Shown piece after piece: positions 1 through 8,748 of a stretch of DNA of 41,344 nt. The translations under genes and the position numbers were made by a program. This stretch comes from Anaerolineales bacterium (lineage in GTDB: Bacteria > Chloroflexota > Anaerolineae > Anaerolineales > UBA11858): contig JAIORG010000265.1 in the NCBI GenBank assembly GCA_021108255.1, positions 1 through 41,344 on the forward strand, written 5' to 3'. Each line of letters starts with the position of its first letter. Position 1 is the stretch's first letter. The notes under the pieces are model-generated. The model worked only from the letters and a program-made list of their open reading frames with translations, was not told the DNA's origin and made no database searches.

Positions 1-2
1 AC

Positions 3-524
3 CTCACCTGGGGAATGACCTCATTTGTTGAAATTGATCACTCAAAATCAATAATCCCTCCCCAGTACACTCCAACTCCATCAACTGTACCAGCAAAAAC
101 TGATTCTCCAACCCTGGTTCCTTCCATAACACCCAAGCCGGAAGAAACGAAAGATACAAATGATACAAACGATGCAAGCGAAGAGAGTAGGCCTTCTTCT
201 TATACTGTTCGGGAAGGGGAATTCGTTTATTGTCTTGGGCGGCGATTTGATATCAAGCCTATTGAAATTCTGAATTACAACGGACTTCCCCCCGGGGCAG
301 CTCTCTTTCCGGGACAAATTATCCAAATACCTCAAAACAGTCTTTCATTTCCCCTTCAGAGGGCACTGAGTCCCCATCCCGCAGACTATATAGTAAAGCC
401 TTTCGATACTTTTTATATAATTGCCTGCCAGTTCGGGGATGTTTTTCCTGAGGACATCGCCGAAGCGAATGACCTGGACTTTTCAACCGTTTTGATTCCC
501 GATCAGGTTCTTTATATTCCTTAA
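3..524 (+). CDS. LysM-repeat protein, C-terminal part (frame open to the left window edge)
   Basis: Two LysM-like segments (SYTVREGEFVYCLGRRFDIKPIEILNYNGLPPGAALFPGQIIQIP and DYIVKPFDTFYIIACQFGDVFPEDIAEANDLDFSTVLIPDQVLYIP) after a Pro/Thr-rich linker; no stop upstream in frame within the window. Confidence 0.8.
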   Translation, partial: LTWGMTSFVEIDHSKSIIPPQYTPTPSTVPAKTDSPTLVPSITPKPEETKDTNDTNDASEESRPSSYTVREGEFVYCLGRRFDIKPIEILNYNGLPPGAALFPGQIIQIPQNSLSFPLQRALSPHPADYIVKPFDTFYIIACQFGDVFPEDIAEANDLDFSTVLIPDQVLYIP

Positions 525-535
525 AGTATTTGTTA

Positions 536-928
536 CTAATCCCAATCCAATTCAAAAACGCTGATAGATCTGGGAAATATCCTTTGATCGTTCTTGGCTT
601 CAGTTATAGTGCCAGAATAAGCTACATCATGACCAAGGTTGGGCATAGGGTTAATGCCTGAAACCACTAAATCAAATTCTTGTTCAAAAAAGCCTAAAAT
701 CCATAACGCAGCACAATCAGATGGAGCGCCATCGCTGGTGTAAGCTGTGCCGCCGTCGGGGAGTTGAACTTCTCAAATAAGTAAAGGGCGATCAAATGTT
801 TTCACATGCCCTTTTCCTGACCAGTTGCGATCTGGAGCCATGATAGATACTTTTCCAAGTTTGCGCATAGCCAATAATCCTGGGGCTGTAACACCATCGT
901 CGTTGGTGACGAGAATATGTTTTTCCAT
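536..928 (-). pseudogene. surE: Degraded SurE-type 5'/3'-nucleotidase
   Basis: Minus-strand translation MEKHILVTNDDGVTAPGLLAMRKLGKVSIMAPDRNWSGKGHVKTFDRPLLI*EVQLPDGGTAYTSDGAPSDCAALWILGFFEQEFDLVVSGINPMPNLGHDVAYSGTITEA; SurE hallmarks VTNDDG, APDRN.SG, VSGIN, NLG.D..YSGT; in-frame TGA at 773-775 and loss of the C-terminal half. Confidence 0.85.
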
Positions 929-1333
929 GTTTGCAATTCCTATGTAGGATAAAAAAATCTTCTTAAATTAAACATAACAGGGAGAGGTTAAGATTTTCGA
1001 TGAAAGAATTAACAAGTTGTCAAGAAAACGTAAAGGTTGAGTTAACGCCATTCCGGGCGACATGATGAATTACCCATATCAACTGGGGACGGGTAAGGAC
1101 GGTAGCGAAGTTTTCCCTGAGTTGAGCTCCATTTACAGACAGGTGCCTGAAATCGCTGGGGTTTTATTATCTGCAATCAAGGGAAAATTCTAATCGATAA
1201 AAAGAAAGGAGAAAATTTTAAGAAAAATAGAAATATATTTGCGATTTATATGTTACAATCGAAAATATGTGAGCAAATGTTATAAGCAAATGCACATTCC
1301 TGTTTGATAAGTTTTATCCATAAGAGCGCAAAA

Positions 1334-2671
1334 ATGCCACTGATCATTAGGAATTCATCTTATCTGGTCTCAGACGTGGATCACATTCACCGTGATTATG
1401 ATCTGCTGATAGAAAAAGGACGAATTGTTTCTGTCGGGAAGGATCTCGCAGCGCCAAAAGGGTCTGAGGTCATTGACGCTAGCGGCTGTGCAGTAATCCC
1501 CGGATTGATCAATCCTCACACCCACCTATATCAAAATTTTCTAAAGGGAGTTTCTCCCGGTCTTCCTCTGGTTCCCTGGTGCAACGAGGTGCTTTTCCCA
1601 ACTGTAAATGCCTTGAATGAACAATTTCAAGGGGGAAATAATCGTCCTGCGTATTTATGGTCGGCATGCGCTGCTGTTGAGATGATCAAAGGTGGAATAA
1701 CCTGCTGCTTGGATATGGCTCATGTAAACGAAGAAAGCTTCATTGCCTGGCAGGACATAGGCTTTCGCGGCGTAGCAGGTTTCACTCTTTTCAATCAATG
1801 GATTCCGGAAAACTTAATTATTGATGAGGAAGTACTCAGGGCAAAAACTGTGCAGTTCATTGAGAAATGGCATCAGCCAGACGGTCTGGTGCAGGTTTGT
1901 CTGACGCCTTCGACTGTCTTTATTTGTGACGACAAATTATTGATCTGGACAGGGGAACAAGCTGAAAAATACGATCTGGGTATTCAAATTCATGTTTCGG
2001 AGATTGCCAGTGAAGTACAGGACACTCTGAGCGATCGCGGGATGACACCGGTTGAGCTTCTGGACAATTTGGGAATATTATCGCCGCGACTAAGCGCTGT
2101 GCATTGTGTGCATGTAAGCGGATCAGATATCGAACGACTGGCAAATTCCGGGGGAAACGTGGTCCATTGCCCAAAGAGCAACATGAAATTGGCAGACGGA
2201 ATTGCACCGATTTACGAGATGAAAGAAGCCGGTGTCAATCTTAGCATAGGGACGGACGGCTGCGCTTCCAATGATCTTCTCGATATGTGGGAAGAAATGA
2301 GAGGGGCAGTATTATTAGCCAGGGTTGGGTCAAATAACGCGGAAGCTTTATCCGCGCGGGATGCATTTCGCATGGCAACCATTGAGGCGGCTAGAGTATG
2401 CCGGATCGATGCGGGAGAGATTCTCCCCGGGCGTTTAGCTGACCTGGCAATTGTCGAATTGAGCGGAGCTCACCTGCGCCCATTCCACGCAGATAGATTG
2501 CTGGATATGTTGGTTTTTTGCACGCGCGCGGGGGATGTGAGGGATACGATTATCAATGGCGAAATTGTTATGCGTGACAGGGAAATAAAAACGATCAACG
2601 AGACCGAGATATTGCAGGAAGCTGAAAAAATTGAATCCCTGCTGTATGACCGGCGCGGTAATTTTTCTTAA
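1334..2671 (+). CDS. Metal-dependent amidohydrolase, TrzA/AtzB/SsnA (8-oxoguanine/guanine deaminase-like) family
   Basis: PGLINPHTHLYQNFLKG, IQIHVSEI, VHCVHVSG, LSIGTDGCASNDLLDMWEEMR; ATG at 1334 preferred over the TTG at 1304. Confidence 0.88.
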   Translation: MPLIIRNSSYLVSDVDHIHRDYDLLIEKGRIVSVGKDLAAPKGSEVIDASGCAVIPGLINPHTHLYQNFLKGVSPGLPLVPWCNEVLFPTVNALNEQFQGGNNRPAYLWSACAAVEMIKGGITCCLDMAHVNEESFIAWQDIGFRGVAGFTLFNQWIPENLIIDEEVLRAKTVQFIEKWHQPDGLVQVCLTPSTVFICDDKLLIWTGEQAEKYDLGIQIHVSEIASEVQDTLSDRGMTPVELLDNLGILSPRLSAVHCVHVSGSDIERLANSGGNVVHCPKSNMKLADGIAPIYEMKEAGVNLSIGTDGCASNDLLDMWEEMRGAVLLARVGSNNAEALSARDAFRMATIEAARVCRIDAGEILPGRLADLAIVELSGAHLRPFHADRLLDMLVFCTRAGDVRDTIINGEIVMRDREIKTINETEILQEAEKIESLLYDRRGNFS

Positions 2672-2735
2672 TAGCTGCTTATAGATGCAGGATGTCATAG
2701 TTTGTCATGAGTACTACTGCTAAGGAGGAAACGTA

Positions 2736-3548
2736 GTGAGCAAATCGCTGGTTTCATATTATCCGGGAACCACCTTAATCCACAGGCTTGATCCCAGGGC
2801 AAAGCTCCTTTTTTTGCTTGTGCTCAGCGTAGTTATTTTTTCGATACAGGATTTGACCTTGGCGATTTTTGTATTTTTATCGCTGTGTGTATTGTGGATC
2901 ATCGCCAAGCTGCCTGTTTCGATTATATTGAGTTTCGTGCGAGGACTGCTTCCCGTATTTATTTTCCTGGTTGTGGTTCAAGCTATTCTCTACCCGGGCG
3001 AAAAAATACTGATCGAGCCTCTCATTCCTAACTTTATTCCTGGGATCGGGGGAGCTGGGAACATAACCCTCGAGGGTATTTTGTTTGCAATATTATTGAT
3101 GTTCAGGCTGATTTCGATGATTGTTTTGCTGCCTCTCGTAAGCATGACCACGCCAGTGCAAATTTTGGCATTAGGGTTGGTTAAAATCGGGTTTCCATAT
3201 CAAATTTCTTATACGCTCACATCTGCCTTGAATATGGTGCCGATCTTACAAAGTGAAATATCCTCGATTGTAGACGCTCAAAAATTGAGGGCAATGCAGA
3301 CATTCGAGAAAGGTAAATTGAGGGAAAAGCTGCGCTCTTATCCTGCGTTGGTAACGCCTCTCGTTATTGGAGCCATGAGGCGTGCTCAAGCGATGGCAGT
3401 TGCAATGGATTCTCGTGCTTTTGGCGCTTTCAAAACCCGAACTTATATCGAAGATGTCCAGCTTGTATCGACAGACTGGATATTCATGTTTTGTGTAGTA
3501 CTGTATTCGATTGCTGTTTTCATTTTCAAATCAATGTTTTTATCTTAA
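2736..3548 (+). CDS. ecfT: ECF transporter transmembrane component (EcfT)
   Basis: YYPGTTLIHRLDPRAKLLFLLVLSVVIF N-terminus and A-R-x motifs (KLRAMQTF; GAMRRAQAMAVAMDSRAFG); AGGAGG upstream of a GTG start. Confidence 0.9.
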   Translation: MSKSLVSYYPGTTLIHRLDPRAKLLFLLVLSVVIFSIQDLTLAIFVFLSLCVLWIIAKLPVSIILSFVRGLLPVFIFLVVVQAILYPGEKILIEPLIPNFIPGIGGAGNITLEGILFAILLMFRLISMIVLLPLVSMTTPVQILALGLVKIGFPYQISYTLTSALNMVPILQSEISSIVDAQKLRAMQTFEKGKLREKLRSYPALVTPLVIGAMRRAQAMAVAMDSRAFGAFKTRTYIEDVQLVSTDWIFMFCVVLYSIAVFIFKSMFLS

Positions 3549-3569
3549 GTATGATCACAAGAAGAAAAA

Positions 3570-5354
3570 ATGACAAATAAAGCCATAGAACTAATTGACG
3601 TTTCGTATAGATACCCAAGAACAAAGCGGACTGTAATTAAAAAATTGAACCTGAGCGTTGAGAAAGGTGAATTGCTTGCTGTTATGGGAGAGAACGGGGC
3701 AGGAAAGAGCACCCTTTGCCAGATTCTGAATGGAATTATTCCCCACTCTGCTGGGGGGAAATTGAAAGGCCAGGTTCTTATTGAAGGCATCAATACCCAG
3801 GAGTCAACCATTGGTAAGTTATCAACCATAGTTGGGATAGTGCTTGAAGATCCTGAGACCCAGTTATTCACCACTTCGGTTCTCAATGAGGTTTCGTTTG
3901 GTCCTGAAAACTTGCTAATGCCTGTGGAAGAAATTCTGGAAAGGGCCAGGCGCGTGCTTAAGTTGGTGAGGTTGGATGGCTTCGAAGACCGCCCTCCGAC
4001 CGACCTTTCTGGAGGGCAGAAACAGAGACTGGCCATCGCTGCCGGGTTAGCAATGGAGCCCTCAATTCTTGTCCTGGACGAGTCCACTTCACAAATCGAT
4101 CCTCTCGGTGTGGTAGAGGTCTTGTCGCTGATTCAGAAATTGAACAAAGAATTAAACATGACCATTGTAATGGCTACTGATAAAAGTGAAGAAGTTGCCA
4201 GAATAGCTGATCATATCCTGGTATTAGATGAGGGCCGTGAAGTTGCTTACGGCACCCCCAGAGAGATTTTTGCTGATACTGGATTTTTTAAAAAGTTTAT
4301 GATTCGTGCTCCCCAGGTTTCGCAATTGGGTACTACTCTCCAGGAAAAAGAACACCCTTTGTCAACCTTTCCTATTGTTATCAAAGAAGCTCACGATGGT
4401 ATTGTTGAACTGCTTGACGGCAAATCACCTTCTGCAGTTTCGATAAAAGACGGCCTGGAGACGGGTAACGGATCCGGGAGAGAGGAGATAATTGCCAACG
4501 CAAAAGAAGACAACGAAGCCTCCGGAAGGAAACCAATCATCACAGTTGATCACCTTACCTACGTTTACCAGCCACGGGAAGTGCTGGCTGTTGATGATGT
4601 AAATTTCGAGATCAAGGAAGGCGAATTTGTTGCTATCATCGGACAGAATGGATCGGGAAAAACAACCATCTTAAAAAACCTTTTAGGACTTCTGCATCCA
4701 ACTGAAGGAAAAATAACTGTTGCAGGTCTCGATACCAGCCAAGTCGCAGTTGCAGATTTGGCAAGGCACGTGGGCTTTGTTTTGCAAAATCCAGATCAGC
4801 AGCTTTTTGCGGAAACAGTTGAGCAAGAAATTGCTTTTGGTCCCCAAAATCTTGGTGTCGATGAGGCTGAAGTAGAGAGGCGAGTGGACGAAGCTATTGA
4901 GATGGTTGGCCTGGAATGTGACAAAATGGAATTCCCGCCTGCTTTGTCTAAAGGCGATAGAGCTAAAGTAGTCATCGCCAGCGCCTTGGCTTTGAACCCC
5001 GAGATCATGGTTTTGGATGAACCAACCACTGGCCAGGATTACAAAGGCTGTCATCAAATTTTGCAGATAGCTCGCAAGCTGCATCAGGAGAATCGAACTG
5101 TTGTCTTTGTGACGCACCATATGGCACTGGTGGCAGAATATGCCCAACGAGTGATTATTATGTGTGACGGTAAAATTTTACTCGACAGTAAGACCGAAGA
5201 CGTCTTTGGGCAGCCAGAGGTAATCAGAAAAGCCCACATAATTCCACCTCAAATCACCGAGCTAAGTCAGAATCTGCCTGAGAGTTTAGGTCTGCCCAGG
5301 ACCCCTTTGACGGTAGAACAATTGTCCGATGCGATATTAAGTCGTTTCGATTAA
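3570..5354 (+). CDS. ecfA: ECF transporter ATPase with two fused ABC domains (EcfA-EcfA)
   Basis: Two Walker A motifs (GENGAGKSTL, GQNGSGKTTI), two Walker B motifs (ILVLDEST, IMVLDEPT), signature motifs LSGGQ and LSKGD. Confidence 0.93.
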   Translation: MTNKAIELIDVSYRYPRTKRTVIKKLNLSVEKGELLAVMGENGAGKSTLCQILNGIIPHSAGGKLKGQVLIEGINTQESTIGKLSTIVGIVLEDPETQLFTTSVLNEVSFGPENLLMPVEEILERARRVLKLVRLDGFEDRPPTDLSGGQKQRLAIAAGLAMEPSILVLDESTSQIDPLGVVEVLSLIQKLNKELNMTIVMATDKSEEVARIADHILVLDEGREVAYGTPREIFADTGFFKKFMIRAPQVSQLGTTLQEKEHPLSTFPIVIKEAHDGIVELLDGKSPSAVSIKDGLETGNGSGREEIIANAKEDNEASGRKPIITVDHLTYVYQPREVLAVDDVNFEIKEGEFVAIIGQNGSGKTTILKNLLGLLHPTEGKITVAGLDTSQVAVADLARHVGFVLQNPDQQLFAETVEQEIAFGPQNLGVDEAEVERRVDEAIEMVGLECDKMEFPPALSKGDRAKVVIASALALNPEIMVLDEPTTGQDYKGCHQILQIARKLHQENRTVVFVTHHMALVAEYAQRVIIMCDGKILLDSKTEDVFGQPEVIRKAHIIPPQITELSQNLPESLGLPRTPLTVEQLSDAILSRFD

Positions 5355-5370
5355 TTATTGGAGGCTTTAC

Positions 5371-7986
5371 ATGCAAGAATTATTAACCCGACTGCAGGAG
5401 ATATGCGGCGAGGAACATGTATCAGATGCCCTTGTTGACCGCATGACCTACCGGAGGGATTGCGGCCCTACGCCTGGAGGGCTGCCGGGATACATAACAC
5501 GTCCGGAAAACGTCGAGGAAGTTGTTGAGTTGGTGAAGACCGCCAACGAATTTAAAACACCTCTTTTCATGTGGGGGCGGGCAACTACTTTTGTTGATTT
5601 CGGTATAGGAGAAGGATGTATAGTTTTAGCGCTTGATCTATTGAATAACTTTGAAATCGATTTGCAAAACCAGGTTGTCACAGCTGACGCAGGTGTGATC
5701 TGGCATGCGCTGGATTCTGAAATTAATAAACTTGGCTGGGAATTGGCCTGCCCAGGTGGCGGCGGAATGTTCTCGGCAACTGTGGGCGGCACCGTAGCAT
5801 ATAACGCTGTCCCGCATGCTATTACTGAATATGGAATTACCGCGGATCAAGTCATAGCGCTTGAAGTAGTCATGCCCGACGGCACAATAATCAACACTGG
5901 TTCAGCTGCCAATGACGCTGCTGGAAACATCGCCATCGAAAGAGGAGCTAATGGCCCTGACCTGGCAGGTTTATTCATAGGCTCATGCGGCACCATGGGC
6001 ATTATCACCAAAGCGACTTTACGATTGCGCCGCATCCCCGAAATTGAAAAATTCTTGTTTTATGCCTTTGATGAATTAGAACAAATCGTCGATGCAGTCG
6101 AAGCAATTCAGCAGCAGGAAGCTGCCACCTTTGTGATCGGTATCTTCGGCGGACCAATGCCGGTAGACATTGTCGGAAAATATTTCATGCACGTGATTAT
6201 CCGCGATTCGTATATTAATGCGGAAGCGCGATATCAAGTATGCAAGATTACCAGTGAGGCTTTCAAGGGGCGCGCCCAGGATTCCAAGGCAACTGAACTG
6301 TACTGGACGGGTCATATGTTCTCCTGGTTGAGAAATGTTGGGCCAGATGCATATTACAGCAACCGCCCGTATTACTGTCCAGAGGTAGCCGGTTTCCTGC
6401 CAACTAATGCTCTCAAAGAAGCTATACCTGCGGTGCATAATTACATCGACTCCCACAAAAAGGAATGGGACCAGCATGGTATCAGGACAAAGGGCTTGGA
6501 TGTGTATTTTTCACGAAACGCAGCCTATCTTTGGGTGGATACACTTTATCCTGAAAATGTTCCTGAAGCGCATGAATATGGCTTGAAAGTTCGGGCAGAT
6601 ATTGCTGAGTTGCTTTTCTCTCAGTGGATGTCCCCCGGAGGTATAGTCGCCGGAATTGCTCCCTATATCATGGATAAACTGGGGAATACTTATCTATTGA
6701 TGCAGAAATTAAAGGAATCCCTGGATCCAAATAATATTCTCAACCCTGGAATCTTGTGCCTGGGTGGAGAACCTGCAAAATCTGCAATTCTCAAAATGGT
6801 CGATGGAAAGGATCACCCGGCACTTGATGCAGATGCAAATTTGATATTTCAATGTTTGAGGTGCGCTTTTTGTTTTGATGTCAGTTGGGTTGGTGAGGGA
6901 CATAAATGTCCATCCTACGCATATGGTTCACTGGAATCTCACAGTGCTCGGGGACGAATCTCAATTGCTCGAGCTATCCTCGAAGGTGAATTGGTCTATG
7001 ACGAGGATGTGGCTGACCGTATCTTCAGCTGTACATTATGCGGTGCTTGTTCGGAGCACTGTCTCAAACAGCTCGATATCCAGGATATTTATCAGGCTAT
7101 GCGGGAGGATTTGGCAGCCAAAGGGCTGACGCCAAAAGGCTTGAAGCATGTCGTCGAGTTAACATTGGCAGAGCACAATCCGTTTGACAAGGAAGCTGGG
7201 ACTCGTCTCGATTGGCTCAAAGACAAATCGCGCGTTGACGTGAAAGCAAAAACTGCTTACTTCGTGGGCTGTACTCCCTCATTCTCCAAACGAACAATGG
7301 CAAGAGGTGGTGCCGAATTATTGAATAAGCTGGGAGTAGACTATACGATTTCTTCGGACGAATGGTGCTGCGGCCACCCGCTAATGGCCGCCGGTGAGCG
7401 CCAAAAAGCCGCCGAGCTAATGGCTCATAATATTGAGACCTACCAGGCGCTTGGTGTTGAACGCATTGTTTTCACCTGTACAGGATGTTATGAAACTTTC
7501 AAGAAAGAGATGCCGAAAGTTCTAGGGAAACCTCTGCCTTTTGAAACGATGCATCTTGTTGAATTGGTCGCTGAAGAGATTGAAAAAGGTAGAGTAACTT
7601 TCGAACCAATGCCTGGGGGAGTAGTGATTACCTACCACGACCCTTGTACTCTAGGTCGAGGATTGGGTGTTTATGAAGCGCCACGTAAGATCATCGAGGC
7701 AATCCCGGGCACACGCCTGGCCGAAATGCCGAGAAATCAAGGCGATTCTTTCTGTTGTGGTGCCGGAGCGTTTGTGCGCTACGACTTCCCCGAATTGACT
7801 GAAACCGCAGGGAAGGACAGGTGGGCGGAGGCTGTAGAAACGGAAGCCAACTTGCTGCTTACTTCCTGCCCGGCTTGTCTGGGACAATTTCAATTAATGA
7901 GAACGGGTTCCAAAGACCCGCTCCAGGTGATGGACTTGGTCAACCTGGTTAATAAACAAATTATCGTTGAGGAAACGACAAATTAG
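5371..7986 (+). CDS. FAD-linked oxidase fused to Fe-S/CCG heterodisulfide-reductase-type domain (GlcD-GlpC/D-lactate dehydrogenase-like)
   Basis: N-terminal FAD_binding_4 region (WGRATTFVDFGIGEGC..., TVGGTVAYNA), Fe-S cysteines CLRCAFCFDVSWVGEGHKCP and CTLCGACSEHC, two CCG modules (WCCGHPLMAAG; FCCGAGAFVRY). Confidence 0.92.
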   Translation: MQELLTRLQEICGEEHVSDALVDRMTYRRDCGPTPGGLPGYITRPENVEEVVELVKTANEFKTPLFMWGRATTFVDFGIGEGCIVLALDLLNNFEIDLQNQVVTADAGVIWHALDSEINKLGWELACPGGGGMFSATVGGTVAYNAVPHAITEYGITADQVIALEVVMPDGTIINTGSAANDAAGNIAIERGANGPDLAGLFIGSCGTMGIITKATLRLRRIPEIEKFLFYAFDELEQIVDAVEAIQQQEAATFVIGIFGGPMPVDIVGKYFMHVIIRDSYINAEARYQVCKITSEAFKGRAQDSKATELYWTGHMFSWLRNVGPDAYYSNRPYYCPEVAGFLPTNALKEAIPAVHNYIDSHKKEWDQHGIRTKGLDVYFSRNAAYLWVDTLYPENVPEAHEYGLKVRADIAELLFSQWMSPGGIVAGIAPYIMDKLGNTYLLMQKLKESLDPNNILNPGILCLGGEPAKSAILKMVDGKDHPALDADANLIFQCLRCAFCFDVSWVGEGHKCPSYAYGSLESHSARGRISIARAILEGELVYDEDVADRIFSCTLCGACSEHCLKQLDIQDIYQAMREDLAAKGLTPKGLKHVVELTLAEHNPFDKEAGTRLDWLKDKSRVDVKAKTAYFVGCTPSFSKRTMARGGAELLNKLGVDYTISSDEWCCGHPLMAAGERQKAAELMAHNIETYQALGVERIVFTCTGCYETFKKEMPKVLGKPLPFETMHLVELVAEEIEKGRVTFEPMPGGVVITYHDPCTLGRGLGVYEAPRKIIEAIPGTRLAEMPRNQGDSFCCGAGAFVRYDFPELTETAGKDRWAEAVETEANLLLTSCPACLGQFQLMRTGSKDPLQVMDLVNLVNKQIIVEETTN

Positions 7987-8007
7987 CTTACGAAAGGGAG
8001 ACTTATT

Positions 8008-8748
8008 ATGAAGAAAAAACTTGTAAATACGCATTCCGCCTTGATAGCAGTTTGGGCTGCGATCATTGCAGTATCTACTTTGCTTCCTGCGTTCCCGGTA
8101 ATAGGAACAGGAGCAACTCTAAGTGTTGGTGATGCAATCGTTGTTCTGGGCGGCATTTTATTTGGCCCCTGGGCTGGTGGAATCGCGGCTGGAGTAGGTG
8201 GTTTTATTGGTCAATTAATCGCTCCCCACGGCAATATTTTTGGCCCTCTTCAATTCACAATTGGTATTGCAGCTGCTATTGCCAGCGGATTGGCCATGCA
8301 GAGAAAATGGATTTATCCCATGATTGGCTTGTTGTTTTTAGGCGGAGTATGGTATCTCTTCCCGCTGGGTCGTGAAGCCTGGGCAACACCGATTTTATAC
8401 ATGCTGGGTGTAATTGCTTGTATAATCGGCTGGATCTGGGGAAAAAACTGGCTGACATCAACAAACAGAGCGTCGTTATTTTTAGGAATATTCGTTTGTG
8501 GACTGATCGGAGTTTTGATAGCTCAATCAATTGGAAACTTGTGGGCATTAGTGATGTTTGCGCTTCCTGCGCCGATCTGGTTCAGCGTTCTCTTCATTTC
8601 TCCAATAGAGAGAATTGGTTTTGGATTGATTGCTGCAGCCATCGGAACACCGCTGTTGATCGGGCTGCCAAAGATTTCTGTGCCTGTAGGACCAATATTG
8701 GATGAAGAAGATATTGAAGAAGATGAAATTTGGGAGGATGAAAATTGA
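8008..8748 (+). CDS. ECF transporter S component-like substrate-capture membrane protein
   Basis: Polytopic; LSVGDAIVVLGGILFGPWAGGIAAGVGGFIGQLIAP resembles S-component helices; location inside the ECF operon; acidic C-terminal tail. Confidence 0.75.
   Translation: MKKKLVNTHSALIAVWAAIIAVSTLLPAFPVIGTGATLSVGDAIVVLGGILFGPWAGGIAAGVGGFIGQLIAPHGNIFGPLQFTIGIAAAIASGLAMQRKWIYPMIGLLFLGGVWYLFPLGREAWATPILYMLGVIACIIGWIWGKNWLTSTNRASLFLGIFVCGLIGVLIAQSIGNLWALVMFALPAPIWFSVLFISPIERIGFGLIAAAIGTPLLIGLPKISVPVGPILDEEDIEEDEIWEDEN

Noticed and set aside
3545-4087. 180-aa antisense ORF opposite the ECF ATPase (and the many other antisense ORFs in the track)
   Set aside because: The opposite strand encodes a clear conserved protein; the antisense translations are low-complexity Ser/Pro/Arg-rich with no recognisable domain.
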